Below the pieces are notes generated by a model. It was given only the letters and a program-made list of their open reading frames with translations, was not told the origin of the DNA and did no database searches. DNA of 10,317 bases from an uncultured Eubacteriales bacterium (GTDB lineage: Bacteria; Bacillota; Clostridia; UBA1381; UBA9506), in the NCBI GenBank assembly GCA_902478395.1, contig CABSKZ010000075.1:1-10317 (forward strand), given 5' to 3'. The position numbers and the translations under genes are program-made. Within the stretch, counting starts at the first letter, position 1, and each line of letters begins with the position of its first letter. Positions 1 to 6,705 of this stretch are shown one piece after another.

Positions 1-50
1 GATCTACACCTCTCTATTCGTCGGCAGCGTCAGATGTGTATAAGAGACAG
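1..50 (+). other. Illumina Nextera i5 adapter left on the contig end (artifact)
   Basis: The first 50 bases match the library adapter block by block. Bases 1-9 are the tail of the P5 flow-cell sequence (GATCTACAC). Bases 10-17 are the eight-base index CTCTCTAT, which I recognise as the Nextera i5 index 502. Bases 18-50 are the Nextera read-1 transposase adapter, starting TCGTCGGCAGCGTC and ending in the 19-base Tn5 mosaic end (last bases TATAAGAGACAG). This is library DNA, not genome. Genomic sequence starts at base 51, where Tn5 inserted during library preparation, so the gene interrupted there is cut artificially rather than by evolution. Confidence 0.98.
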
Positions 51-52
51 AC

Positions 53-142
53 ATCATATCATGTTTTGTTGGAACGGTTGTTTCTGGAGCTATTACATTG
101 CGCAGACAAAAAAGAAATGCAACTGGACTTGATTTAAATTGA
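53..142 (+). CDS. C-terminal fragment of an unidentified upstream protein, possibly a membrane transporter
   Basis: Only the last 29 codons can be present, because the sequence before them is adapter. In this frame the translation is a hydrophobic stretch (IISCFVGTVVSGAITL) followed by a positive cluster (RRQKRN) and a short polar tail ending at TGA 140-142. That is the usual look of a final transmembrane helix with a cytoplasmic basic end, as in many sugar permeases. A transporter would fit beside the sugar genes that follow, but this is inference. A competing frame, 51-137, ends at TAA 135-137 and reads as an amphipathic helix (LLERLFLELLHCADKKE); it cannot be excluded. No family can be named from so little sequence. 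Confidence 0.35.
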   Translation: MISCFVGTVVSGAITLRRQKRNATGLDLN

Positions 143-308
143 ACTTTTTTAGTCCTAACTTGGTGTTTATGATACGCCTACGGCGGGTAATCTATCACAC
201 ATGTACAAATTCTTTTCCGCGCATTTGGAAACGCCCTTGTGCAACGATACCAGAATCTTTCAGTTTTATTGCAATAATATAGATAAATGTCCTGGGAGGA
301 GATACGGG

Positions 309-1121
309 ATGGATAACGATTTGATTATCAATACACATCCAAGACCGCTGTATGTCGGCAGAATGGACCCCAATCCGGAATGGGGCTTGAAGGAACACCG
401 CCACGATTACTGCGAGGTGGTTTATATCGCGGAGGGTGGAGGAACCCTGCGCGTAGGGCGGGAACAATACCAGTATGCGGCGGGAGACATGCTCGTCTTT
501 AACAGGGGCTTTCCGCACGAGGAACGGTCCGACCCGAAAAATCCGCTCAAATCCTATTATTGTGCAATTGGCGATTTAAGTGTGAAGGGCCTTCCTGACG
601 GCTGTCTCCTGCCGGACGGAGTTTCGCCCGTGTTTCACACCGGCAAATACAGTCAGCGTATATGTTCGTATATGAAAAACCTGTACGAGGAATGCAACAG
701 CGAAATTTACGGCTATCAGACCATGGCCTGCAGTGTTCTGCTGGCTCTAATTGTAATGATTATGCGTCTCGCGGCAATGGCGGACAAGGATGGAAAAAGC
801 ATGGAGGACAGCATTGGCTGGAAAATCAAGGAATATCTTGACAACAACTATGCCAGTGCAAAAAATATCGAAGAAATTGCGGACAGGCTGTATATCAGCC
901 CCTATTACCTCGCGCACGCGTTTAAAAACCATACGGGACAGCCCCCCGTCGATTATCTGATTAAAAAGCGGATGAAAAAGGCGATGGAACTGCTTGAATC
1001 CGGCAACTATAAAATTTATGAGGTCGCGGAGCTTGTGGGGTATTCCGATCCGAATTACTTTTCAACTGCGTTTAAAAAAGTGACCGGCGTCTCCCCCAGC
1101 CAATACGGCAAAAAGAAATAG
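309..1121 (+). CDS. AraC/XylS-family transcriptional regulator
   Basis: This 270-residue protein is probably the DNA-binding regulator of the sugar genes downstream. Residues about 25-75 form a cupin-type ligand-sensing domain, with the EHRHDYCEVVYI strand and the GDMLVFNRGFPHE turn typical of AraC N-terminal domains. Residues about 172-268 are the double helix-turn-helix domain. The first HTH is near 188-207 (IEEIADRLYISPYYLAHAFK) and the second near 236-258, ending in the family signature GYSDPNYFSTAFKKVTGVSP. I chose the ATG at 309 because GGGAGGAG at 294-301 lies 7 bases before it. An in-frame ATG at 201 would add 36 residues but has no ribosome binding site. The family normally senses a sugar or related small molecule in the cytoplasm; the effector here is unknown. 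I found no confident promoter upstream. Confidence 0.95.
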   Translation: MDNDLIINTHPRPLYVGRMDPNPEWGLKEHRHDYCEVVYIAEGGGTLRVGREQYQYAAGDMLVFNRGFPHEERSDPKNPLKSYYCAIGDLSVKGLPDGCLLPDGVSPVFHTGKYSQRICSYMKNLYEECNSEIYGYQTMACSVLLALIVMIMRLAAMADKDGKSMEDSIGWKIKEYLDNNYASAKNIEEIADRLYISPYYLAHAFKNHTGQPPVDYLIKKRMKKAMELLESGNYKIYEVAELVGYSDPNYFSTAFKKVTGVSPSQYGKKK

Positions 1122-1164
1122 CAATATTTTAAAGATTTTTAGAGGAGCAAAGCAAGATTTTTGA

Positions 1165-1192
1165 TTGATTTTGATTTGATTCGAGTTATACT
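1165..1192 (+). promoter_or_regulatory. Probable sigma-A promoter of the cupin/epimerase transcription unit
   Basis: TTGATT at 1165-1170 and TATACT at 1187-1192 are separated by 16 bases, matching the housekeeping -35/-10 pattern with one or two mismatches per box. Transcription would start near 1199. The -35 lies in a stretch where TTGATT-like words recur (about 1160-1181). Such near-direct repeats next to a -35 are where AraC-family activators often bind, but no operator is demonstrated here. The site lies between the araC-type gene and the first enzyme gene, which is the expected place for the regulated promoter. Confidence 0.5.
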
Positions 1193-1209
1193 GAAATTGA
1201 AAATGAACG

Positions 1210-1235
1210 AAAGGATGATAGAAATATCATCCTTT
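1210..1235 (+). terminator. Perfect 10-bp hairpin before the cupin gene (terminator, attenuator or 5' stabiliser)
   Basis: AAAGGATGAT at 1210-1219 pairs without mismatch with ATCATCCTTT at 1226-1235 across a six-base loop (AGAAAT), then TGTGTT follows. It could end the regulator transcript, since the tail is moderately U-rich. It also lies inside the predicted 5' leader of the cupin operon, about ten bases after the likely start and nine bases before the AAGGAGG site, so it may act as an attenuator or protect the 5' end. The structure is clear; its role is not. Confidence 0.6.
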
Positions 1236-1258
1236 TGTGTTATAAGGAGGACGGTTTC

Positions 1259-2461
1259 ATGAGTAACCCGATGAAAGAAACGTATGAAAAGTATGAGGGG
1301 ATATTCCGGCTGATTCCGGTATTTGTCCCACGCCGGTTTTCCAAGCCCGGCCGGAGGCTGCGGCTCCACCCGGACGACTATTATGCGCTTGGAACGAAAC
1401 GCGGTGCGATTAAAGAGCGCTGGTTCTCCTCCGTCATCACCTGCATGAATGGAGAGCTTGCCGCGCCGGACGAAGGGCTGAGCTACATAGCGCCGACGGA
1501 TAATATCAATGACAAATTTCTGCTGAAAGATACCATTGAATTGCTGGGCGCCGATGTAATCGGACAGGAATTGAAGGACAAGTATGGCACGTGGCCGATG
1601 TATTCCAAGTTTTTCGATAATGAAGCGCCTCTGTTCCACCATCTGCACCTGACGTTCGAGGCTGCCGCACGGGTCGGACGGCTGGGAAAACCAGAGGCGT
1701 ATTATTACCCGCCTCAGCTCAACAACTACGCAGGCGAGTTTCCGCACACCTATTTCGGGTTCGACCCGGATGTAACCAAAGAAGAGGTTAAGGAACGGCT
1801 GGAGGCGTTCGAGAAGGGCGATACCAGAATAACAGAACTTTCCCGTGCATACCGCATCCAGCTCGGCACCGGCTGGTACACGCCGCCTGGCGTAGTACAT
1901 GCGCCCGGCTCGTACCTCACCTATGAACCGCAGTGGAATTCCGACGTGAACTCCGTGTATGAGAACATCACTTCCAATGAAGTGTTCCCCTATGAAATGC
2001 TGGTGGAAAATTGTCCGGAGGACAAACAGCATGATATGGATTACGTCATTAGCCTGATGGATTGGGAAAAGAACGTCGACCCGCATTACCGGAAGCATTA
2101 CTTCCGTCCGCCGGTCCTCTGCAAGGATTCAGACGAAAAGCATATTGAAAAATGGGTTGCCTACGCAAACGATTATATCGCAGCGAAGGAACTCACAATC
2201 CTGCCGGGACAGACGGTCACGGTTCAGGACAAAACCGCCTACGGCTGCATCATGATTCAGGGGCACGGAAAGTTCGGAAAATACGATGCGGAGGCGGCGA
2301 TTATGCTTCGTTTCGGGCAATTATCCGCCGATGAGTATTTCGTCAGCGAGCCTGCCGCCAGACAGGGCGTAACGATTACGAACCACTCCAAAACAGAACC
2401 GATGGTGATATTGAAGCACTTTGCCAACAACAATCCAGATACGCCGAAGGAGGTACAATAA
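1259..2461 (+). CDS. Cupin protein related to class I mannose-6-phosphate isomerase
   Basis: This 400-residue cytoplasmic protein resembles type I phosphomannose isomerases, zinc cupins that interconvert aldose and ketose phosphates. Recognisable elements in order are the FHHLH strand (126-130), KPEAYYY (144-150, where ManA has its KxExWY metal-ligand motif), FGFDPDVTKEEV (166-177, like the ManA G-x-x-x-x-x-T-x-E-E turn), WYTPPGVVHAPG (206-217, like ManA VPSGTIHAIG) and the EPQWNSDVNSVYEN strand (223-236). Candidate metal ligands are H128, H130, E146 and H214. The C-terminal part, about 308-390, reads as a second cupin-like beta domain. The start at 1259 follows AAGGAGG (1244-1250) by 8 bases; an upstream ATG at 1235 overlaps the hairpin and has no such site. 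The next gene begins one base after the stop, so the two are translated from one message. The substrate is probably a sugar or sugar phosphate but not necessarily mannose-6-phosphate. Confidence 0.75.
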   Translation: MSNPMKETYEKYEGIFRLIPVFVPRRFSKPGRRLRLHPDDYYALGTKRGAIKERWFSSVITCMNGELAAPDEGLSYIAPTDNINDKFLLKDTIELLGADVIGQELKDKYGTWPMYSKFFDNEAPLFHHLHLTFEAAARVGRLGKPEAYYYPPQLNNYAGEFPHTYFGFDPDVTKEEVKERLEAFEKGDTRITELSRAYRIQLGTGWYTPPGVVHAPGSYLTYEPQWNSDVNSVYENITSNEVFPYEMLVENCPEDKQHDMDYVISLMDWEKNVDPHYRKHYFRPPVLCKDSDEKHIEKWVAYANDYIAAKELTILPGQTVTVQDKTAYGCIMIQGHGKFGKYDAEAAIMLRFGQLSADEYFVSEPAARQGVTITNHSKTEPMVILKHFANNNPDTPKEVQ

Positions 2462-2462
2462 A

Positions 2463-3401
2463 ATGCAACTGCAAAATTTTGAACAAAAAAACAAGAAAAT
2501 TAAAGATGCGTTTTTGGAGCTGAAACAGAACCATCCAGAAAAATTTTCTAAGCGGCTGAAATTTTCATGGAGCAACTGGGGTTTTGGCCTGGAATCGCTG
2601 GAAACCAGCGCAAAGAGGCTGGAAAAGGCTGGCATCCGGTACATAGAGCTTCACGGAAACCACTATGGTGCAGATTTGGGCTACAAGCCGAAAGAAACGC
2701 TGGATATTCTGAATTCCTGCGGGATTCAGGTGGGCGGCGTCTGCGGCATGTTTTCTTATTTGAACGATATGTCCTCCAACAACCCCATCCAGCGGCAGGC
2801 GGCGATTGATTACCTAAAACGTGAGCTGGCATTCTGTGAAGAGGTCGATGCAGAATATATTCTGGTCGTTCCGGGGGCGGTAGGCAGAAACGCAAATTAT
2901 GACGACAGCGAGTATGAAAGAAGCGTGGAAACGCTCCGTATCGTGGCGGATTTATTCGTGAAGCACGGAGTAAAAGGCGCTGTCGAGCCAATTCGCAGCG
3001 CCGAAGTCAGCCTGATTCACACCTTTGAGGACGCGAAGCGGTATATCAGGGATGTGGACCGTCCAGGCATCCGTCACATCAACGGTGATGTGTACCACAT
3101 GCAGTCGGAGGAGTCACACATTGGGGAAGCGATTGTTAACGCGAAGGACTATTTAATCAATCTGCATATGGCGGATTCCAACCGCTGTGCCCTGGGGCTT
3201 GGCGCGATGGATATTGACACAATTATCATGGCGCTGTACCTGATAGATTACCAGGGTTATGTCACACCGGAGCCGCTTGGCCCAGGCGGCGATCCGTATC
3301 CGGCGCAGAACGGCAAGACAGCACCGGAAATTTTAGACGCGCTTGTGAACCAGTCCGCGACCTACTTCCGGGAACGGGAAGAAGCCGTGCTGGCCCTGTA
3401 A
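2463..3401 (+). CDS. Sugar isomerase/epimerase TIM barrel, ketose 3-epimerase-like
   Basis: This 312-residue protein belongs to the xylose-isomerase-like / AP-endonuclease-2 TIM-barrel superfamily. Its four presumed metal ligands are E175 (in AVEPIR), D209 (INGDVYHM), H235 (LHMADSNR) and E270 (TPEPLG). Their spacings (34, 26, 35) are nearly those of the E-D-H-E site of D-tagatose/D-psicose 3-epimerases (33, 26, 35), and H212 and R241 match that family's substrate-contact positions as well. C-3 epimerisation or isomerisation of a ketose is therefore the best guess; the exact sugar is unknown. C-glycoside deglycosidase alpha subunits share this fold, but their small partner subunit is not encoded nearby. 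The start has AAGGAGG at 2447-2453, inside the end of the preceding gene, and one base separates the two genes, indicating translational coupling. A strong terminator follows at 3415. Confidence 0.88.
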   Translation: MQLQNFEQKNKKIKDAFLELKQNHPEKFSKRLKFSWSNWGFGLESLETSAKRLEKAGIRYIELHGNHYGADLGYKPKETLDILNSCGIQVGGVCGMFSYLNDMSSNNPIQRQAAIDYLKRELAFCEEVDAEYILVVPGAVGRNANYDDSEYERSVETLRIVADLFVKHGVKGAVEPIRSAEVSLIHTFEDAKRYIRDVDRPGIRHINGDVYHMQSEESHIGEAIVNAKDYLINLHMADSNRCALGLGAMDIDTIIMALYLIDYQGYVTPEPLGPGGDPYPAQNGKTAPEILDALVNQSATYFREREEAVLAL

Positions 3402-3414
3402 ACTAGTACGCGAC

Positions 3415-3444
3415 AAAACGGGCGGGACGTTTCCGCCCGTTTTT
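3415..3444 (+). terminator. Strong intrinsic terminator inside the sugar gene cluster
   Basis: AAAACGGGCGG (3415-3425) pairs perfectly with CCGCCCGTTTT (3433-3443) over a seven-base loop. The 3' side runs straight into a five-T tract at 3440-3444. This is a textbook rho-independent terminator 14 bases after the epimerase stop codon. Only about 40 bases separate it from the next start codon, and I see no good promoter in that gap, so it probably lowers rather than abolishes expression of the two downstream genes. Confidence 0.9.
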
Positions 3445-3485
3445 AACACCTTTCACTTTTATTAAATAGCAAGGGATTGTATGAT

Positions 3486-4562
3486 ATGACAAATAAAGAA
3501 CGGATTTTAAATACCGTAGAATTTAAAAAAGTGGACCGTGCCCCCATCGTTTTTTATTTTGGTCCATGGGGCGAAACATGGGATATATGGCGGCAGCAGG
3601 GCTATCGGGACGGTGATTATGAAACCTGCGGCATCGACCCGGGCTTTGAAATCATCGATGTAGATTTGGGTTATCTGCCGAAATTTGAGCGGGTGGTGCT
3701 GGAAGACAAAGGCACTACCAGCATCATTATTGACGAAATGGGCGTGACGCAGGAAATCATGAATGGAAAAAGCATGATTCCGCGCTACATCAGTTATCCC
3801 GTTGAAACGCGGGAGGACTGGATGGAGCTGAAAAAGCGGCTCGACCCGGACGACCCGAAACGCTTTCCTGAAAACTGGGAGGAACGCAAAAAATTCTATA
3901 ACACAACCGACAAGGTGGTACAGCTCGGTTGCTTTCCGTATGGCCTGTTTGGCACACTCCGTGATATGATGGGCGTGGAAAATCTCTCCATGAATTTTTA
4001 CGACGAGCCGGAGCTGGTGCAGGAAATGATGGATTATCTGACGGATTTCTGGCTTTCCATTTATGAGAAGGTCGTAAAAGATGTGAATGTGGACGCCATT
4101 CACATCTGGGAGGATATGTCCGGCAAAAGCGGCTCACTGATATCGCCGGATATGGTCCGGGAATTCATGGTGCCGAACTACAAAAAAATTACTGCATTCG
4201 CCAAAAAGCATAATATTAAAATGATTGCACTGGACACGGACGGAGACTGCGACCAACTGATTCCGTTATTTATGGAGGCTGGAATCAACACTATCATGCC
4301 GTTTGAAGTTATCGCAGGGAACGATATTAATACCTACCGGGCGAAATATCCAGATTTGGTCATGATGGGCGGGATAGACAAGCTGGAAATCGCCAAAGGG
4401 AAAGAAGCCATTGACCGGGAACTGGAGCGCATCCGGCCGATGTTCAAAAAGGGCGGCTATATGCCCGCGCTTGACCATTTGATACATCCAGATATTTCCT
4501 GGCCGGATTTTCAGTATTTCGTGAAACGGCTGATAGAAGTAGCGGAGGAGGAAAGTAAATAA
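3486..4562 (+). CDS. Uroporphyrinogen-decarboxylase-superfamily protein of unknown reaction
   Basis: This 358-residue cytoplasmic protein has the UroD/MtaA barrel layout. It opens with TNKERILNTVEFKKVDRAPI (2-21), typical of the non-haem branch, and continues with PDMVREFMVPNYKKI (221-235), the IALDTDGDCDQLIP strand-loop (247-260), GGIDK (295-299) and GGYMPALDHLIHPDISW (323-339). The haem-enzyme signature with its catalytic Arg (the PxWxMRQAGRY block) is absent, so this is not HemE. Corrinoid methyltransferases of the superfamily bind zinc through H-x-C and a distant Cys; the equivalent positions here appear to be D250-x-D252 and D330/H331. The start at 3486 has AAGGGA at 3471-3476, 9 bases upstream; the earlier ATG at 3481 is out of frame and hits TGA at once. 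Its stop overlaps the next start by one base (TAATG), tying it to the hydrolase. I infer a role on a modified sugar or its aglycone. Confidence 0.8.
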   Translation: MTNKERILNTVEFKKVDRAPIVFYFGPWGETWDIWRQQGYRDGDYETCGIDPGFEIIDVDLGYLPKFERVVLEDKGTTSIIIDEMGVTQEIMNGKSMIPRYISYPVETREDWMELKKRLDPDDPKRFPENWEERKKFYNTTDKVVQLGCFPYGLFGTLRDMMGVENLSMNFYDEPELVQEMMDYLTDFWLSIYEKVVKDVNVDAIHIWEDMSGKSGSLISPDMVREFMVPNYKKITAFAKKHNIKMIALDTDGDCDQLIPLFMEAGINTIMPFEVIAGNDINTYRAKYPDLVMMGGIDKLEIAKGKEAIDRELERIRPMFKKGGYMPALDHLIHPDISWPDFQYFVKRLIEVAEEESK

Positions 4563-6634
4563 TGGCAATTTTACAAAACGAATTCCTTAGGCTTGATTTT
4601 GACGACGCAACCGGTGCGCTGACCGGGCTTTTGAATAAAAAAACGGGCTGGCAGGCTATCCGCCAGCCCAAGCTGGCACAGGGGGTTATTCTGATGGTGC
4701 CGGTTCCGGCCCACCGGAAAAACCGCACCTTGCCGGAATTGCAAAAACTTTCCCATATCCACGTTGAAGGCGGCTCCGCAGAATTATGCTGGGAGCAGAT
4801 GGCAGGAGAAAAATCCGGGATACTGGATATCTCCGCGACACTCCGCGTAAGCTTGAAGGAGGACACGGCCTCTTTCACCCTCACCATTGACAATCGCTCT
4901 CCTTATATTGTTGAGGAGGCGTGGTGTCCCGCAATCGGCGGCCTAAGGGAACCGGAAGGCGAAGCGCCTTTAACCGCGGGCGGCATCAATTTTGTTGGTA
5001 ACTTGGAACGGATTACCTTCAACGACGAATCTCCCTTCTCCAACCTCGGTTATTGGGGAATAGACTATCCGACGAAGATACAGACCTATCCGGCGCCTTT
5101 TACGCACCCGTTTGCAGTGCTGGAAAACGGAACGCAGGGGATGTATCTCGGCGTTCACGACGATGAGATAAACGTGGTCAACTTTCTCTATGAGCTACGT
5201 CCAGGTTATTCAGATGCCTATCATTCTCAAGTTCCGGCTGAAAACGAAATCGGAGGCAAACCAGCGGGCTTTATGGTAAACGTAGTGCGCCTGCCGTTTG
5301 TGCAGCCGGGTGAAAAAGCGGAATTGGCTCCCGTCATTTTACGCATGTATTCCGGGGGGTGGATGGAAGGGGCAGACACCTATAAAGCCTACCGGAAAAC
5401 CTGGTTTGAACTGAAATCTTCCCCGAGCTGGCTGCGCAGAACAGATTGCTGGATGACGCTGCACATCAACTCACCGGAGGGCTGCTGCCGGTACCGTTAC
5501 AGCGAGCTTCCCGCACTCATGCGGGAGGCAAAGCAATATGGTGTCGATACCTTGCAGTTAATCGGCTGGGCCGTCGGGGGACAGGATGGGGATGAACCCT
5601 ATCAGGACATCGACGAGCGGCTTGGGACAAAAGAGGAACTGCAGGCTGCAATTCGGGAGATAGAGGATGAAATCGGCATCAAGGTTCTGCTCATGTGTAA
5701 ATTCAAATGGGTAGACCAAAGCAATCCGGCATATGAAAAAGAGCTTGCGGAGCACACGATTCGTGATTTGTACGGCAATCCAATCTTTTTTGGCGGTTAC
5801 ACCTATCAGACTATGCTCCAGCATTTGCATTGCGCGACGCGCGACGGATACGGGCTTTGCCATCTCTCCGAAGGCGCGCGGAAAATCATCCTGCGGGAGC
5901 TGGACAAGGTGCTGGAACTTGGCTCTGCGGGCCTGCTCTACGACGAGTCCAACGCGATGGTCGCACACGTATGTTTCGACGCGTCTCATGGGCATAAAAA
6001 AGGCGAATGCACCTACAAGGGGATGCTGAAGCTGGCGGAGGAATTTTACAACCGGGTAACGGAGAAGAACCCGGACTACATATTGGCCGGAGAGGGAACG
6101 CCAGACCGCGTTTCGCAGTATTATCCGGTCAACTATATCCGTTCAGCCTACAAAAGCTATGTGCCCGCGCTGCAATATGTGAATGAGGAAGCAATTTGTG
6201 CAACCTGCGTGACAGGTTTTGATGACCGGGAAATGCTGAACCAGTGCATGGTTTACGGGTTTATTATCAACTATGAGCCGTATAATTTCAAAGGAAAAAT
6301 CAGCGATTTCCCCCTGACTGCGGAGTACGGCCGGAAATGTCTTGCGCTGCGTGAGGCCTGTCGGGAATATCTACATTTCGGCAAGTTCTGTTACACCAGG
6401 GGAGCAGATGTCGCGGCAGATTGTGAATTCATCTATTCCGTTTTCGAAAACGGGACTGGGAATAAAGCAGTGGTCGTTGCGAACCAGAGCAGTGAGGATT
6501 GCCTCTTCAAAGTCAAGACCGAAGGCGTCAGCAGCTTTGAATCGTTCAGCCCGGAAGAAATGCAGGCAGTCTTAACGGACGGGAACCTTGTCATTCCCGC
6601 ACGGTCGCTGCGCGTTTTTATTGAAAAAAAATAA
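4562..6634 (+). CDS. Putative intracellular glycoside hydrolase, DUF6259-like
   Basis: This 690-residue protein has the three-part build of many retaining glycosidases. An N-terminal beta-sandwich (about 1-285) holds the substrate-docking type motifs FNDESPFSNLGYWG and LGVHDDE. A TIM barrel (about 290-605) starts at DCWMTLHINSPEG. A C-terminal beta domain (about 615-690) ends in PARSLRVFIEKK. I associate this layout with DUF6259 proteins, distantly like the GH36/alpha-galactosidase clan. Acidic candidates for catalysis are D461 or E462 in GLLYDESNA and E511 or D515 in ILAGEGTPD; these are guesses from motif context. There is no signal peptide, so it should act in the cytoplasm on an imported glycoside. 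It starts at the ATG overlapping the previous stop, with GGAGGAGG at 4544-4551. Substrate and anomeric specificity cannot be read from the sequence. Confidence 0.72.
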   Translation: MAILQNEFLRLDFDDATGALTGLLNKKTGWQAIRQPKLAQGVILMVPVPAHRKNRTLPELQKLSHIHVEGGSAELCWEQMAGEKSGILDISATLRVSLKEDTASFTLTIDNRSPYIVEEAWCPAIGGLREPEGEAPLTAGGINFVGNLERITFNDESPFSNLGYWGIDYPTKIQTYPAPFTHPFAVLENGTQGMYLGVHDDEINVVNFLYELRPGYSDAYHSQVPAENEIGGKPAGFMVNVVRLPFVQPGEKAELAPVILRMYSGGWMEGADTYKAYRKTWFELKSSPSWLRRTDCWMTLHINSPEGCCRYRYSELPALMREAKQYGVDTLQLIGWAVGGQDGDEPYQDIDERLGTKEELQAAIREIEDEIGIKVLLMCKFKWVDQSNPAYEKELAEHTIRDLYGNPIFFGGYTYQTMLQHLHCATRDGYGLCHLSEGARKIILRELDKVLELGSAGLLYDESNAMVAHVCFDASHGHKKGECTYKGMLKLAEEFYNRVTEKNPDYILAGEGTPDRVSQYYPVNYIRSAYKSYVPALQYVNEEAICATCVTGFDDREMLNQCMVYGFIINYEPYNFKGKISDFPLTAEYGRKCLALREACREYLHFGKFCYTRGADVAADCEFIYSVFENGTGNKAVVVANQSSEDCLFKVKTEGVSSFESFSPEEMQAVLTDGNLVIPARSLRVFIEKK

Positions 6635-6640
6635 AAAATT

Positions 6641-6698
6641 ACCTCCAATATCTGATTTTCAACTGGTAAAAATAAAAAGGAGAACAGATAAAGGAGGT
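6641..6698 (+). promoter_or_regulatory. Shine-Dalgarno-sequestering hairpin upstream of the manganese catalase
   Basis: ACCTCC (6641-6646) and TATCTG (6649-6654) pair exactly with GGAGGT (6693-6698) and CAGATA (6685-6690). That gives twelve base pairs broken only by a symmetric AA/AA internal loop, around a 30-base AT-rich apical loop. The GGAGGT arm is the core of the AAGGAGG ribosome binding site of the next gene, so folding would hide it. The arm is followed by TTTTCTATTT, so the same structure could also work as an intrinsic terminator for the sugar operon. Whether the fold is switched by a ligand, protein or temperature is unknown. Confidence 0.6.
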
Positions 6699-6705
6699 TT
6701 TCTAT

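Noticed and set aside
201..308. Longer start of the AraC-type regulator at the ATG at 201
   Set aside because: No ribosome binding site precedes 201, the extra 36 residues do not resemble the family N-terminus, and a good GGGAGGAG lies 7 bases before the ATG at 309.
1139..2098. Long open frame on the minus strand opposite the cupin gene
   Set aside because: It is a frame shadow: no ribosome binding site, no recognisable motifs, and the plus-strand frame has clear PMI-like motifs and a strong Shine-Dalgarno. The same holds for the other antisense frames inside the sugar genes.
2463..3401. C-glycoside deglycosidase alpha subunit
   Set aside because: The fold and metal ligands would fit, but these enzymes need a small beta-sandwich partner (DUF6379-like), which is not encoded in the window. 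Ketose 3-epimerase spacing fits the ligands more simply.
3486..4562. HemE (haem biosynthesis uroporphyrinogen decarboxylase)
   Set aside because: The N-terminal RQAGRY-type catalytic block is missing and no haem or cobamide genes are nearby.
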